Shown here: positions 11,717-24,345 of the stretch, one piece after another
How the letters are laid out: every line of letters begins with the position of its first letter
Position numbering within the stretch: the first letter of the stretch is position 1
Assembly (NCBI GenBank): GCA_905331475.1
Contig: CAJNYU010004477.1
Location: forward strand, 126,887 to 190,886
Direction of reading: 5' to 3'
DNA length: 64,000 nt
Source of the DNA: Rotaria socialis
Taxonomy: Eukaryota > Rotifera > Eurotatoria > Philodinida > Philodinidae
The notes under the pieces: model-generated
Database searches by the model: none
Told to the model about the DNA's origin: nothing
Seen by the model: the letters and a program-made list of their open reading frames with translations, nothing else
Program-made: the position numbers and the translations under genes

Positions 11717-12177
11717 TATACAATTGTAAGGATTTACAGAGTCTCTTATTACGATTATTTATTATAAAGCATTTATCTCAATGATAGACAAGTCATTTGA
11801 CAAAGCTATAAAAATGATGTATTAGCTTTAAATTGAACTTTGCCATAATCCATTAGCTCATCAATTTTCCTACTACTTTTATTGATTTAATAACTTCTCA
11901 TGTCGATCAATACGGTTACCGGAAACAAGCTACTTCAATGGTTTTTAGGAATACTCAGTACAGCAATAAGTTTTACTCTTATCTACGTTCTATGAATATT
12001 CCGAAAACAAAGGACTCATTAAATTGGTTCCTTCAAACTGTACTGGTCTCTGCAATTGATTATCTTATTTTGTACGCAAACGAAGGCTTGGTCAAATGTT
12101 TTATCCTTTCTTTACGACGATATGATGTTCTTCTATAGATAAATACATTTTTGTTTGTCTTTTTGTTTCAGATAAAT
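11263..12177. other. Intergenic with TA/GA microsatellite; 5' leader of WDR74
   Basis: Holds a (TA)n(GA)n microsatellite at about 11680-11716. A 66-codon frame at 11938 shows no conserved features. A pyrimidine-rich acceptor ends at 12171, seven bases before the WDR74 start. Confidence 0.5.
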
Positions 12178-14309
12178 ATGACCATTCGTTTTAACGTTCT
12201 AACCGGTTGTGAAAGTGGTATTGTAAAAGGTATTGATACATCAAATTGTGGTGTATATGTAATTCATAAACCGGTTGCAACATATGCTGATGCTGTGAGT
12301 CTTCTTGAATGGTCATTAGCAAATAATGAAACTGATTATATGGAGGTAAAAAGAATTAATCTAGATATATAATTTGTTTTCTAACCATCTGATATGTTTA
12401 TTAGGCATTTATTGCCACACAAAAAAATCAAATAATGCGTTTAAAATTTGCTGATGAATCCATAGAATCAATAGGTACAATTACTCGTGCGAGTCCACTC
12501 AAAGGTCTAGCTTATCTTGGTGAAAACAGGTGAGCATGGTCATATCATCGGTTGTCTTGTTCTTCTTCTCCTCCATATTCTCCTGTTAGAATAACTACTT
12601 CAGTGATCTTTGCATAATGACTCGCGTGTTTCGTCACTGTAAACCACTCTCAAGAAGTCTTCTGATGCTTGAGAAAATGCTCATCTTTTCTTTGTTAGTT
12701 ATAATATTTTACGAAAAACATAGGTAACCCTTTAATTTGAGTCCATGTAAATCTTTCTGTTACTTGAACTCTAAAATAAAATAAATTTTGTTTTTGGTAA
12801 TCAGTTAAATAACATAATGCATACTATCAATGAGCATTGCTCTTATTTTACTTCAAGTACATTTTGATAACGAATGACATTATTTTACGGGATCACACCA
12901 TTAAAGATATATCTACTAGAGAAAGTCTTTTGTCAAGGATAAAAATCTGCCGACACTTTTAAAATGATATTCTAGACTGTTACTTTTTATTTCGTTTAGA
13001 TTTGTGACATGCTCTGAAAATGGTGTTCTATCTATTGATCGCATTGAAAATGAATCTCTTGTATCTGAAGTTAGTTCGAAGTTTTAACTTGATGTTGCAA
13101 TGATTCATTTGCTTTTATTTGTTTATAGATTGAAGCAAATGCTGGTCCAGACATATGTCGACTACGTATTAATCCATTTAATCGAGACTATTTTGGCACG
13201 GGTGGTAAAGAAAATGACTTAAAAATATGGTCAATAACAGAACTAATGAAAAATGAAAAAACAAAAAATAAATCAGTTATTTTTCAAGCGAAAAATGTAA
13301 GAAATCATTGTTTTTATAGATAGTTTTCTTCTAGAATTAAATCTAATTTATTTATTGTTAGGTACGACCAAATGCTTTTCGACTTCGAATGCCAGTTTGG
13401 GTAACAGATTTTCAATTCATTGATGAACGAAATCGATGTCTTGTATCCACCGGTCATCATCAAGTTAGATTGTTGTTTTTTTTTTAAATTTAAAAACATA
13501 AAATTCCCATTTGACTTTTATTTTTACAGATCCGCCTTTACGATCCGCAAACAAGTGCACGTCGACCTGTGCATGAAATCGAATTTGAACAATATCCAAT
13601 TATGTCTATTGCATTACTTCATTCCTCTAATAACCAGTTAGTATAATTGGTGGTGAACTTAATGAAAATGCTATATTCATATTTTTCTTCTTAGACATTT
13701 TCTTGCCGGTAATACTCAAGGTGAAATGGCACAATTTGATATTAAACGTTTATCATCATCAGCTATGGTACATAAATATAATGGCGTTATGGGTAGCATA
13801 CGTTCGATAGATACACATCCAACATTACCATTAATAGCATCAGCTTCTATTGATCAATATATTCGTATTCATAATGCAGAAACATATCGACAAGTATCCA
13901 AGGTAAATTATTTGTCAAATCGTTTTTTTCTAAACGATGATGATTGATTTATTTTTAGTTTTATCTAAAATCTCGTCTTACGTCTGTGCTGTTTTCGCCA
14001 CATTCAATAGCAAATCGAGAAGAACAACAAGAAAAAACTGTTGAAACAAATACTGAAGAAATTGAAAACGATGAAGTCTGGTCACAATTCAAACGAAAAT
14101 TACCGAAAGAATCATCCGAAAAGTTCGTATCTATTTTAACTATAAATCAAGGAGAAACAAGCTGAATTCAAATGTTGTTAGATAATAGTTTTAGTAGAAA
14201 GATCACTTGGTTTCTTCTTGATGTTGATATGAAGATTTTAATGATTCATCTTTCTTTTAGATCTTCATCGAAATCGTATCCGAAGAGAAAAAAGAAAAGC
14301 AACTTTTGA
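12178..14309 (+). CDS. WDR74: WD-repeat protein 74 / Nsa1-like ribosome biogenesis factor
   Basis: About nine exons encode a beta-propeller protein of roughly 400 residues. The start at 12178 follows an acceptor AG at 12171. Landmarks matching WDR74 are NVLTGCESGIVKGID near the N-terminus, GTGGKENDLKIW, PVWVTDFQFI, STGHHQIRLYDPQT, ARRPVHEIEFEQYP, LAGNTQGEMAQFD, HPTLPLIASASIDQYIRIH and FYLKSRLTSVLFS. The last exon ends in a basic tail (KSYPKRKKKSNF) typical of nucleolar proteins. Family role: works with the AAA ATPase NVL (yeast Nsa1/Rix7) in pre-60S maturation. A larger intron (about 12531-12999) splits the propeller. It is the first gene of a tightly packed same-strand cluster; MoaC starts 78 bp after its stop. 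Confidence 0.93.
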
Positions 14310-14387
14310 ATGAATCAATAAAAATGAAATAAATAAAAAGCGATGTTAAACTTGTTTTGTATTCTTTTTCTTATTTGAAGATAAAAG

Positions 14388-15065
14388 ATGTTTTCGTTAT
14401 TCAAAAAATTTCCTTTTGTTTCTAATCGTTTTCCTACACAATTCGCTTGTTCATCTACATTTTCACATATTACGTCTGATGGAACAATTGCCATGGTTGA
14501 TATAGGTAGTAAAGTGAACAGTCAACGACGAGCAATCGTTGAAGCTACTGTTAAATTTCCTGATTCGCATACATATCAATCTTATTTTAATGTAACAACA
14601 AAGAAAGGTGATGCAAGATTATGTTCTAAAATAGCTGGAATTCTTGCTGCTAAAGTTAGTTAGTTTACTTGGTTTTATATTCAGACTAGAATATCGCTAA
14701 GAAAAAAATTCAATTTTTATAGCGTACCTCAGATTTGATACCACTTTGTCACCAACTTCCACTTTCTCATATTGATATTGAATATGAACATCGACATGAC
14801 CTAAACGAAGTTCTCGTTCGTTGTATTTGTTCAACAAATTATCAAACGGGTGTCGAAATGGAAGCAATGGTCGGCGCTACAATAGCTGCTATAACTATTT
14901 ATGATATGTAAGTATTGAAGAACGCTGACAAAAGAAAATAATAAATCATTCGTTCATTATTTTATTTGTTTTAGGTGTAAAGCTTTAAGTAAATCCATTG
15001 AAATTCGCAATATTCGTCTTGTTGAAAAATCAGGCGGAAAATCATCGTCCATTCCGTCGAATTAA
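14388..15065 (+). CDS. MoaC: Cyclic pyranopterin monophosphate synthase (MoaC / MOCS1B-type), stand-alone
   Basis: Three exons (14388-14654, 14723-14907, 14975-15065). The family motifs are clear: FSHITSDGTIAMVDIGSK, KKGDARLCSKIAGILAAKR, TSDLIPLCHQLPLSHIDI, the catalytic GVEMEA region and TIYDMCKAL, ending in IRLVEKSGGKS. It converts the MoaA product to cPMP in molybdenum-cofactor synthesis. The first 28 residues (MFSLFKKFPFVSNRFPTQFA...) are basic, aromatic and free of acids, like a mitochondrial presequence. In other animals this activity is normally the 3' part of the MOCS1A-MOCS1B transcript; here WDR74, not a radical-SAM MoaA, lies upstream. A pyrimidine tract ending AG at 14379-14380 precedes the ATG. 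Confidence 0.94.
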
Positions 15066-15106
15066 ATCGGCAGTTAATTTTGTTTTTTCTTCTAGATTAT
15101 TTAAAC
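15066..15106 (+). promoter_or_regulatory. 41-bp intercistronic spacer with splice acceptor (candidate trans-splice site)
   Basis: Between the MoaC stop (15063-15065) and the MVD start (15107) there is only a T-rich tract, TTTTGTTTTTTCTTCTAG, ending at 15095, then 11 bases to the ATG. That is a textbook 3' splice site with no room for a terminator and promoter. It suggests the MVD mRNA is released from a shared precursor by spliced-leader addition, a process reported in rotifers. Cis-splicing into the MoaC 3' end is the alternative. Confidence 0.6.
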
Positions 15107-16201
15107 ATGTCTAGTGATACTGATTGTCGTTCAGTAACATGTCAAGCTTCTCCGAATATTGCACTAATAAAATATTGGGGTAAACGAAACGAGGAATTAA
15201 TTTTACCCGATAATGATTCTCTCAGTATTACACTTGATACAAATGATATGCATTCCTATACAACAGTTTCGACATCATCATCTATGACATGTGATACATT
15301 TTATTTTGATGGTGTTCAGCAAACAAAACTTGCTTCACGAATGCAAAAAGTTCTTAATGAAATTCGTCGTAGAACAAAAGATGATAAAATAAAATTTGTT
15401 GAAATTCGGTCTCATAACACATTTCCGGCATCAAGTGGTCTGGCTTCAAGTGCATCAGCATATGCAAGTTTAGCTATAGCTTTAACAAATCTATTCAACC
15501 TTGATGATTCGCAATCAACAGCTGCCTATTTAGCACGTATTGGCAGTGGCTCAGCTGTACGAAGTATTCATGGTGGTTTTGTTCGATGGTCAAGTGAAGG
15601 CGAATGTCTTTCGTCATGTGTTTTTCCGGCTGAGCATTGGTCAGAACTTCGAATTGTCATTTTAATATTTAATTCAAGTAAGAAAGCAGTTTCATCGACT
15701 GACGCTATGCAACGTACAAGACAAACATCAACATTATTTCAAGCACGTCTTTCGACAATAAATGAAAAAATGACTCAGCTAATAGAAGCAATTAAAAATA
15801 AAGATTTCAATACGTTTGCAAAAATTGTTATGATGGATAGTAGTCAATTTCATGCTGTATGCATGGATACGTACCCACCGGTTATCTATCTCAATGAACA
15901 ATCGAAACATTTAATTCATCTTGTTCATGCTTATAATCAAATGGACGGAGATCAAACAACGAAAGTTACTTATACATTTGATGCTGGACCGAATCCATTT
16001 TGTTTCATTCGACAAGAACATGTTGATGAATTTTTGAGACTATTAAAATATTTTTATCCAACAGTGAATACTGATGTTGATAAACAAGTATCGTCGGATG
16101 CTGACGAAAAATTTTCGTCCATTACTTTACCGATTACGCCAAATGTTCTGGAACGAATTGTTCTAACAAAAATTGGTAGTGGTCCGAAAATAATTTCTTG
16201 A
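15107..16201 (+). CDS. MVD: Diphosphomevalonate decarboxylase
   Basis: Single exon, 364 residues (human about 400). The frame opens at a TTG at 15080, but that lies inside the splice-acceptor tract; the first ATG is 15107. GHMP-kinase-fold landmarks are CQASPNIALIKYWGKRNE, the phosphate-binding loop PASSGLASSASAYASLA, the SIHGGFVRW strand and the catalytic aspartate in YTFDAGPNPF. It makes isopentenyl diphosphate from mevalonate-5-diphosphate. The usual GSGSACRS reads GSGSAVRS here. Being intronless among intron-rich neighbours is notable but not proof of transfer. It sits 41 bp after MoaC and 133 bp before the GM2 activator, all on the same strand. Confidence 0.96.
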   Translation: MSSDTDCRSVTCQASPNIALIKYWGKRNEELILPDNDSLSITLDTNDMHSYTTVSTSSSMTCDTFYFDGVQQTKLASRMQKVLNEIRRRTKDDKIKFVEIRSHNTFPASSGLASSASAYASLAIALTNLFNLDDSQSTAAYLARIGSGSAVRSIHGGFVRWSSEGECLSSCVFPAEHWSELRIVILIFNSSKKAVSSTDAMQRTRQTSTLFQARLSTINEKMTQLIEAIKNKDFNTFAKIVMMDSSQFHAVCMDTYPPVIYLNEQSKHLIHLVHAYNQMDGDQTTKVTYTFDAGPNPFCFIRQEHVDEFLRLLKYFYPTVNTDVDKQVSSDADEKFSSITLPITPNVLERIVLTKIGSGPKIIS

Positions 16202-16334
16202 TTTTGTTTTTTCTAATTAGAACAATTGCTATGTTTTAGTTTTGATTAAGTGATAGTTTCAGACTGTTACTTTTACACGCATATTTATATCTGTTAATTT
16301 TTGTTGCTTTTAGATATTGTCTTTCATCTATATT

Positions 16335-17426
16335 ATGATACTAAATAATCCTTCACTTCTTATGTATATATCATTATTATTTTTATCAGCTGTTAATTCA
16401 TTAAGTTTCAGAGTAAATTTTACTGTTTTATTTATTGATAACTTGAATTTCTGTGCTTGAAATAGATATCGAACTATCGTTTATCATGGGCGAATTGTGG
16501 ACCTGTTAGCGATCCAGCTCAATTGAAAAGTCTAACTATTAATCCCGATCCAATTAGAGTACCAGGTAAGATTATACATACTACAGCTGCAGTAGTTGGC
16601 AGAAGTTCTTCTCGCAGGTAACAAACATGCTTGATCGTGAGAATTCAAACGAAGATATTTCAACATTAATAGAAATGTTCAAGACTGTCTACAATCGACA
16701 AAATTTGATGTCTGACGCGATTCTAGTTTCATGAAGTTATCTAAAATTATCCTAAAGGATAAGAATTGAGAATTATATGAAACTTCTCTGGAATAATGAG
16801 ACCGTTGCTATGATTTCCTATCAAAAAAGATTGAAATTTCGTATCTACGGTACTATCATAAAAATAGTTATTTTTCTTTTGAATATATTTCATTTACGCC
16901 ACCAATGTATTGTTTCAAACAGAAACCAACCAATAGGCAGACTTTTGATAAATATTAAATTAAAATTTATTAGATTCATTCCATTTTTGTTTTTCTTACA
17001 GGAAACATCACCGTTACTGGCTCAGTTGGTATAGCTTCTCAAATTCCAACAGATGTTCATGTATTTTTCTTGTTTTTTGCTAATTTATTTTTCTAATATC
17101 TCTTCTTTTTCTAGGCATCAGTTTATCTACAACGTAAAGTGGGACCATTTTTTGTGAAAGTCCCTTGTGTTGAAAATTTTGGTTCATGCACCTATGATAA
17201 TGTTTGCGATTTATGGGCTACATACTGTCCAAAGTATGCTTCGAAATATGGTTTACCATGTGAATGTCCAATTCCAGCGAATACATATTCTGTATCAAAT
17301 GCAGATGTACTTATAGATAAACATGTACCACCAGAATTATTAGGTGAATATCGGGCAACAGTTGATATTACTTCAAGTGAAGGCCATCTGGCCTGTGTTG
17401 ATATTGATTTGACAATCAAACGTTAA
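16335..17426 (+). CDS. GM2A: GM2 activator-like secreted lipid-binding protein, paralogue 1
   Basis: Four exons. Exon 1 encodes a signal peptide (MILNNPSLLMYISLLFLSAVNS). Exon 2 gives LSWANCGPVSDPAQLKSLTINPDPIRVPG, exon 3 NITVTGSVGIASQIPTDVH, and exon 4 the PCVENFGSC...YGLPCECPIPANTYSV segment, all matching ganglioside GM2 activator. The mature part has the eight family cysteines. Family role: lysosomal glycolipid-extracting cofactor of beta-hexosaminidase A, with a beta-cup lipid pocket. An acceptor-like TTGTTGCTTTTAG ends at 16313, 21 bases before the ATG. It converges with a ZIP transporter, stop codons about 166 bp apart; the same arrangement recurs at 25926-28911. Confidence 0.92.
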
Positions 17427-17592
17427 TGAAACCACTGCTCAAGAATTACGTTTCATTCCAGCTTTTATGAGACAATTGATTTCTTCAAATTTTCTTCTAA
17501 CTATTCTATTCAGTAGTAAAACAAACGATCTTCTGTTCAATATTTATTTTATTAAATAATTAAAAGAGAAAAAAAAACAAAATGACATATAA

Positions 17593-19546
17593 TTATTGAG
17601 TTGACGTTCGAATCATTTTATCTTCAAATATTGCTAAAAGAAACATTATAGTAATACCAAATAGAAAACCAATATTAACAACAAGAAAACGTTTCAGTTT
17701 AACTTCTCCATCGGCCAATAATGTTGGTAACTAAAACGAAAAATAATAAAAATCATACTGTTCTATTGAAATAAACTTTTACCAAATCAGCTAATGCAAT
17801 GTATAGAAACATGCCAATAGTTGCTGAAAATATCCATTGACGCGCACTTTCATTATCTGACATAATCGAACCAATTAGAAATCCAATAATAGCAGTTGTT
17901 GCTGAAAGAAAATTCCATAATAATGCTCGAGAATGTGAAAATCCAGATTGAAGTAAAACCGCATAGTCTCCTGCATAAACAAAAATTGTTAAAAATTCTC
18001 GAAAAACTATTCAATCTATTGCTTATTTACCAAGTTCATGCGGTAATTCATGGCAGGCAACAGCAATCGTTGTTGTAACACCTAACACCAAATCTTCACT
18101 AAATGCGGCACCAATAGCAAGACCATCAGCAAAATTATGTATACTATCACCAAACAACACCATCCAACCAGTAGATTTAATTGCTAGAGAAAAACAACAC
18201 AACAGATTATTATCATTTCAATAATTTATTCGTTTTAATTTACTTTTTAGTTGTTGTATAATTGGATGAATCGAATCTATTTGATTGCTAAACTGTGAAG
18301 TAAACATCTTCTCTGTTGTTAGAGATACTTGTTCAGATTGATCATTTGATGGTTTGTCTTTTGAATTACTGTCGATAAATTGATTTGTCATAATGTTGGG
18401 TTCGTTTGAAGGAGTACATGGTGGACTATTATTATTATTATTATTATTATTATTGTTAAAGAAACTTTTTGCATTGGAATATATTGACGGCGAATTTAAA
18501 TGTTGATGCAAATTATGATGCGTATGATTATGATGAAGATGACTATGTTCTATATCAGCATCGATGTCAACTAGTGCATAATGGCAATGTTCATTATTTG
18601 TATTTGGATGACCATGTGAATGTGAATGTGAATGAGGCGAATCCTATAGAAATTCACTTTTTGCAAAATTAAAACTATTCACAACATGAAATCTTACATT
18701 ATCATGTTTATAATGAGCAAACCAATGAAGAAATACTTCTAATAAATAAAATATGTAGAGAGCTAAAGGAAAACAATAAACACAAAATGTTAAACATTTA
18801 AGATCATAGTCGCCGTTTTGAATACATACTAAGCACAGCCAATAAAATTTTCAGTTGATAACTTGGAATCGAAAACGTTAACTGATTATGATCATGGTCA
18901 TTATGATTATGACGATCAAATATCTAGTTAAAAAAATCAAATAGATACAGAATATCAAATAAAAAGATGCTTTAATGACTTACGAATGGTATTAGATGGA
19001 ACATTGCGTCTCCTAATAGTGTTCCAGTAGCAATAGCAGTAAATAAATTTAGTACATATTTGAAAGATACTTTATAAAGAATTGGAAGAGCTAAGACGCC
19101 AACTAGTGACAAAGCAGATACAATAAATACAGCAATGAGACCATAGGCGTATCCTAAAATCAACAAGTATTTTGAAAGTTCAGTTGAATAGTGCAGAAAA
19201 AAATTTCTTTGACCTACGTTGAAAAAGACTCGGTGTTTTACGCTTGATTATTTTATGAAGGTGATGATTATCGTGTGATTTTCCTGGGAGTTTCTTGATA
19301 ATATTTTCATGAGATTTTTCTGTTAATTCAGATTCATTGAAAGATTTTGAAACCGCCGTTATAATTGTACCATTTGTTGAATGAAGCGCATAATTAGTAT
19401 CCGATGAAGAATACTATTAATATCCATGAATGAAACAATTCACTACATGTTTAGATTGTACAAATAAAACTTACAGATGCATTATTATTGCTGACAACAG
19501 ATAACAACAGTATAAAAGCACAACGAATAACAAACAACAAATGCAT
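17593..19546 (-). CDS. ZIP zinc transporter, LIV-1 type, paralogue A
   Basis: Multi-exon gene with a signal peptide ([19 protein letters not shown]) and a short N-terminal ectodomain. TM1-3 include [21 protein letters not shown] and [15 protein letters not shown] long His-rich loop ([20 protein letters not shown]) carries a run of about ten Asn encoded by an AAT/ATT tract near 18428-18458. The metal-site helices follow: [14 protein letters not shown] (TM4) and [11 protein letters not shown] (TM5). TM6-8 end at [11 protein letters not shown]. Members import Zn/Fe/Mn into the cytosol; HELPHE with a leading His is typical of ZIP6/ZIP10/foi-like proteins. The upstream acceptor AG lies two bases before the ATG, exactly as in paralogues B and C. 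Confidence 0.9.
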
Positions 19547-20462
19547 ATCTTGAAGAAAGAAAGAAAAAAACTTTTTTGGATAATACTATGTATGTGTATA
19601 TTGATACATAGGTGTTATATATGGCTGATGTAAATTCCCCATGACATTCGAAAAAATACATCAATTATAGAATTTCGTTTTTTCACTTTGCCTACATACT
19701 TTGAATACAAATGAATAAACTCATCAATGAATCTTCGGGGATATTCCAACGATTTCTTTTTTTTTTGTATTGCATCCAGACATTCTTTTTCTTGCTTAGT
19801 ATTGATAATAAATATCTTAAAGAAAAAACTCACATTCTTCGCGGAAATAAAAAGATTAAAACTAGATAATGGATATAAACAAATTGTTTCTTATTATCGT
19901 CATACGTGCCTCTTATTAAACACTTGCATACATACACATTCCTTATAGGATTCATTTTTATTCTGCACTTATTCAAGGAGTTGAATTATGCAAACAAAAA
20001 AAAACACGAAAGTACTGATAAAATTTGTATACATGTGTACTGAAGGTTATTTATTCGCGAGCAATATATTTATGAAAAAAATTCTACAAAAATTTTTCAT
20101 AAATAAACGAAACCATTTGGTTTTGATGTTCGTTTGTTGCTAGAATAAATTAGACTAATATAAATAATTTGGCACTATCAAGCATACGTTGTAACATGTT
20201 ACATGAATGATTCGATAGTATGCTTCCTTTCCTGTAGCATTCTTTTCTATGATTATCGAGTCTCTTTTCAAGTACACAAATAAAAGATATTTAATTGAAA
20301 AAAGTCAAGAATATTATTCTTTTTAACCTGGCAGATATTTGATAAATTTAGCAAAGTAAGAAAACACAATAACTAGCGCGGAACTACGAAAGAGAGAGAG
20401 TCATTGAAATAAGTCAATTGTTATTAGGATCATTGCTCAATTTGACAGAACACATGAAAAAC
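19547..20462. other. Spacer between ZIP paralogues A and B
   Basis: AT-rich sequence upstream of ZIP-A and downstream of ZIP-B. It should hold the ZIP-A promoter or leader and the ZIP-B 3'UTR. No other gene or clear repeat seen. Confidence 0.5.
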
Positions 20463-22621
20463 TTATGATCCTAATTCAATCAGTTTATCTTCGAATATTG
20501 CCAATAAAAACATAATTGCAATGCCAATTAAAAAGCCAATATTTACACATATGAAACGTCTGCATTTAAAATTCGTATCAGTCAATAATGTTGGTAACTA
20601 AAGTGAGAAGAAATTCTTCAATATAATTAAAATCATTAGCCAAAACTTACAAGATCGACCAATGCTATATAAAGAAACATGCCAATCGTCACAGCAAATA
20701 TCCATTGGCGAACACTTTCGCTTGTTGATACAGCTGCACCAACAAAGAAACCAACGAAAGCTGTTGTTGCCGAGATAAAATTCCAAAATAATGCTCGCCA
20801 ATGAGAAAAACCCGATTTAATTAATACAGCATAATCTCCTATATAATATTTGAAGACAAACAAACATTTTATTAGAAAAAAAATCTTTTATTAAGACTTT
20901 TTCTCTCGCGACAAGCAGGTTTAATTCATGTGAAATGAATTACCTTATTAAGTATTCACGTGAAGTCGTCTCTCCGAATAAGAAAAATCTACTGATTGCA
21001 CGTTTTAATCAAAACAACGAAATATTCGATCTCGATGTTTATAGAATCAACGATTTCGAAATATCCTGTAGAAGAATATAAATAAAATTTGTTTTGCTCA
21101 AATATTTATAATAGTACGTTCTCCGCCGATGATTTTCATCTAATCACAAAATACTCACCAAATTCATGAGGTAATTCATGACAACCAATTGCAAAAGTTG
21201 TTGTAAGACCTAACATAAGACTTTCACTGAAAGCAGCACCCATAGCTAAACCATCGGCAAAATTGTGAATACCGTCACCGAGAATTATCATCCAACCAGT
21301 AACTCTTGTGACTAATACAAATGAAACAACAACAACAAATTATAAAATCGAAGATAAAAAAAAACATACCTTTGGAGCCAATGTCTTGTTCTATTTTTTT
21401 ACCGCTGGACTTATTTTTTTCTTTTGATTCTTGGTGCATATGACTATGATGAACACAATTTTTAGTAGCACATGCCAATGTGGGATCTCGTTCATTATAG
21501 TTATGATGATGAACATGATTATGTGAATGATGATCATGTGCTAAATTTTCATCAATATTTACTGTTGTGTGATCCGTCATTTGATCACCTTTTGTCTTCT
21601 CGTTAACTTGGATTGTATGACTATGAGCATGAGAATGTGAATGAACAGAATTCTAGATATTAAAAAAAAATTAAAATAATCAATTTAATCAAATAAAAGC
21701 ACTTACGCCACCATTGCGAAAATGACTTATCCAATGAAGTAGCACTTCCAGTAAAAAGAAGGCATAGAGAACTAAAACCAATAGAAAGATTAAATTTATA
21801 TTTTTATTATTTGTTACACACCCATCACAGCAGTGAGCATTCTCCATTGATAAATAGAAACAAGACTTGATGAACCCTCTGTGCTACCATGAGCATGTCC
21901 GGATGCTCCTGAATGGCTATGGAGACCGAGTGCCTATAACAAAATAGAATCTCTTCTCGTTTTTTTATTCGAAAATGTCTTGAGAGCATTAGAGACGCAT
22001 ACATATGGAATCAAATGAAACATCGTATCGCCAAAGAGTGTTCCAACAGCTAACGCTGTAAATGTTGTAAGTATATATTGAAAAGCTATTCGGTAAATAA
22101 AAGGAAATACTAATAGACCACCAAGTGATAGAACAGATATAACGAGTACAGCAAGAAATCCAAAACCAAAGCCTAAAAAGAAATGTATTGATCGTTTTGT
22201 TCATATAGTTTTGCATAAAACATACGCTGAGCAGGAGACGGTGGCTGGTTTGTCATGGTATCTTCTGGACAAACTGGTTTTACGAGAGTATCTTTCAAAA
22301 AATGTGCTTGACACACGTCTAATAAATCTTCCACAGTAAACGTTTTCGAAACAATTGTTAGAATTGATTCAGCTGCAGTAGCAGCTTGAGTTGTACTATT
22401 TGTATCATTTGTTTCACTTGTAGTACTTGTATCGGTTGTGTTATTAATGATACAAAATGCATATGTAGTTTCGTGTGAAATACACTAGTAATATTATCAA
22501 ACAGTCTATATGTATGCAGATTAGAAAATTATAAACTTACTGATGCATCTTCTTCTGCGCCCGATGGAGCAACAGATAGTATAGTCAACAATATCAAATT
22601 AAGAAGCATTGAAGTTCTCAT
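20463..22621 (-). CDS. ZIP zinc transporter, LIV-1 type, paralogue B
   Basis: Signal peptide [22 protein letters not shown], then a Thr/Asn-rich ectodomain of about 100 residues. TM segments [22 protein letters not shown] and [14 protein letters not shown]; a His-rich stretch [12 protein letters not shown]; then a second His-rich loop ([31 protein letters not shown]). Zinc-site helices: [14 protein letters not shown] and [11 protein letters not shown]; the C-terminus is [14 protein letters not shown]. The His-rich loop has no poly-Asn, unlike paralogue A. Closest relatives by eye are paralogues A and C. Acceptor AG at 22624-22625, two bases before the ATG. Confidence 0.9.
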
Positions 22622-24308
22622 AGCTGAAAGAATAAATTTAGACGATTAATTGTACTCATCCTAGCCGTGACTAAGTTTCACTTAGTACAAATGATTTAAC
22701 ACAGCAGATGAATTGTAACAAATTGCTTTGGTTCATATTAAAAATTTTCAGCTGTCTTTACTAGGCGCGATTGAAAACTTGTAATTTTCCGGTCAACTGT
22801 TCGATCCAAAAAAAATTTCTTCTAAGTCAAAAAAAAACATCCTAGTTGAGGTGTTTGGCCAAACGTGCCCATATATATTTTAAAAGAGTCATTCATTTTC
22901 GTATGTGAGCTAGTATTGATGCTCGATGTCGATATTTCAACTTTCATTTGAAGTAGAAAATAAAACATTATCCTTCGATGTGATTTTTATTTTAAAAAAC
23001 GTTTGACAGGCGAAGAAGAATGGATGAGTCATCTAAATGCACTCCGATTTAACATGACGAAATTAGTGAGTTTGGATATTTTTCGTATGAACGTGTAACC
23101 ACTGTAAAGGAACTCTTGGCAATATCGTTTAAAAACTAATGAGACAATCTATTATTAGAAAGACTTCCAATTTTGAATTTACAACCGAGTTTTTTGTGCC
23201 GTTGCACTGATAAATGACCTATAAAAGTGCTTAAAATCATCTCTGCTTAAGATACATTCGAACAAGTATCATATACGAAGGATAAGATCCGCTTAACAAC
23301 CATTCTAAAGAAGCCAAATTTCTAGATAAAACGCTCATGTCAACAAGTTTTTCTCGTTTAACTGTAAACTAATCGAGAGTGAAAAATCTATCCAGATATA
23401 ATTCAATGACATTACCGAGTACGGAAGCACAAATATGTAAATTAACAGGTATCTATTCGATTAAAAAAGTGGCGTGTTTTACTTCTGCTGAGTCATGTGT
23501 TCGATATGACAGCAGTGAAAGATTAAAAGCATGTTTTGCTATTAAATTTGAAAGGAAAAAACCAAGGAATACGTATTTCACATAAAGTACACTTCTAAAC
23601 AAAACGATCTATTTTGGCTACGAAAAAGAACCTCTATAGCGTTACAGATAGTTAGTGAAATTTCTCTCATTTCAATGTTAGAGTACAATTATTTGAACTA
23701 ATATTTCCCTTAAAATGTGTTAAAGAACACGTCAAGTTGCTTCAATCAGATAGAAGTTAAGCTGAACAGAAATGCGCGATCGAGATATTAAGAAATGATA
23801 CAGCGAGTTGTTTTTCTTTTTCGCACTCATTATGATAATTTCATCTTTAACTTTATACAAAAAACACTCTCATCGATCTTATCATTAGTTCAAATAATTT
23901 AAAACTTTAGGCACACCTATCGAATGATCATATCCATTTACTCGATACATTGTGTCGTCGATCGGTAATGCGTTTTTGCATATCTTTTCTATACAATATG
24001 TGCAAATAGTACAAATAATATTTTATTAAAGTTGATACTGTTCCCTGGATAAATCAAATATAATCTTTCAATAAACTACGCGCAGAATAATGCCAGTATC
24101 AAGAATTTTTCTATTCTTTTTTAAACTATATTTCTAATACAAAAGTAAAAATAATAGTGCTCAAGGTTTTATTTCGTTCATAGCATTCTAACAGTTCTTA
24201 ATCAACAAAACAATTAGTGTTAGCACTAACCTGTACGTGTTAAACGAAGCGAATATAGTGAAAGGCAAAAAAATAGAAAAACAACCGCTATACATACTGA
24301 GAGCCAAG

Positions 24309-24345
<37 letters not shown>

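Noticed and set aside
15080..15106. Extended MVD start giving nine extra residues
   Set aside because: The codon is TTG and lies in the pyrimidine tract of a splice acceptor; the ATG at 15107 is the proper start.
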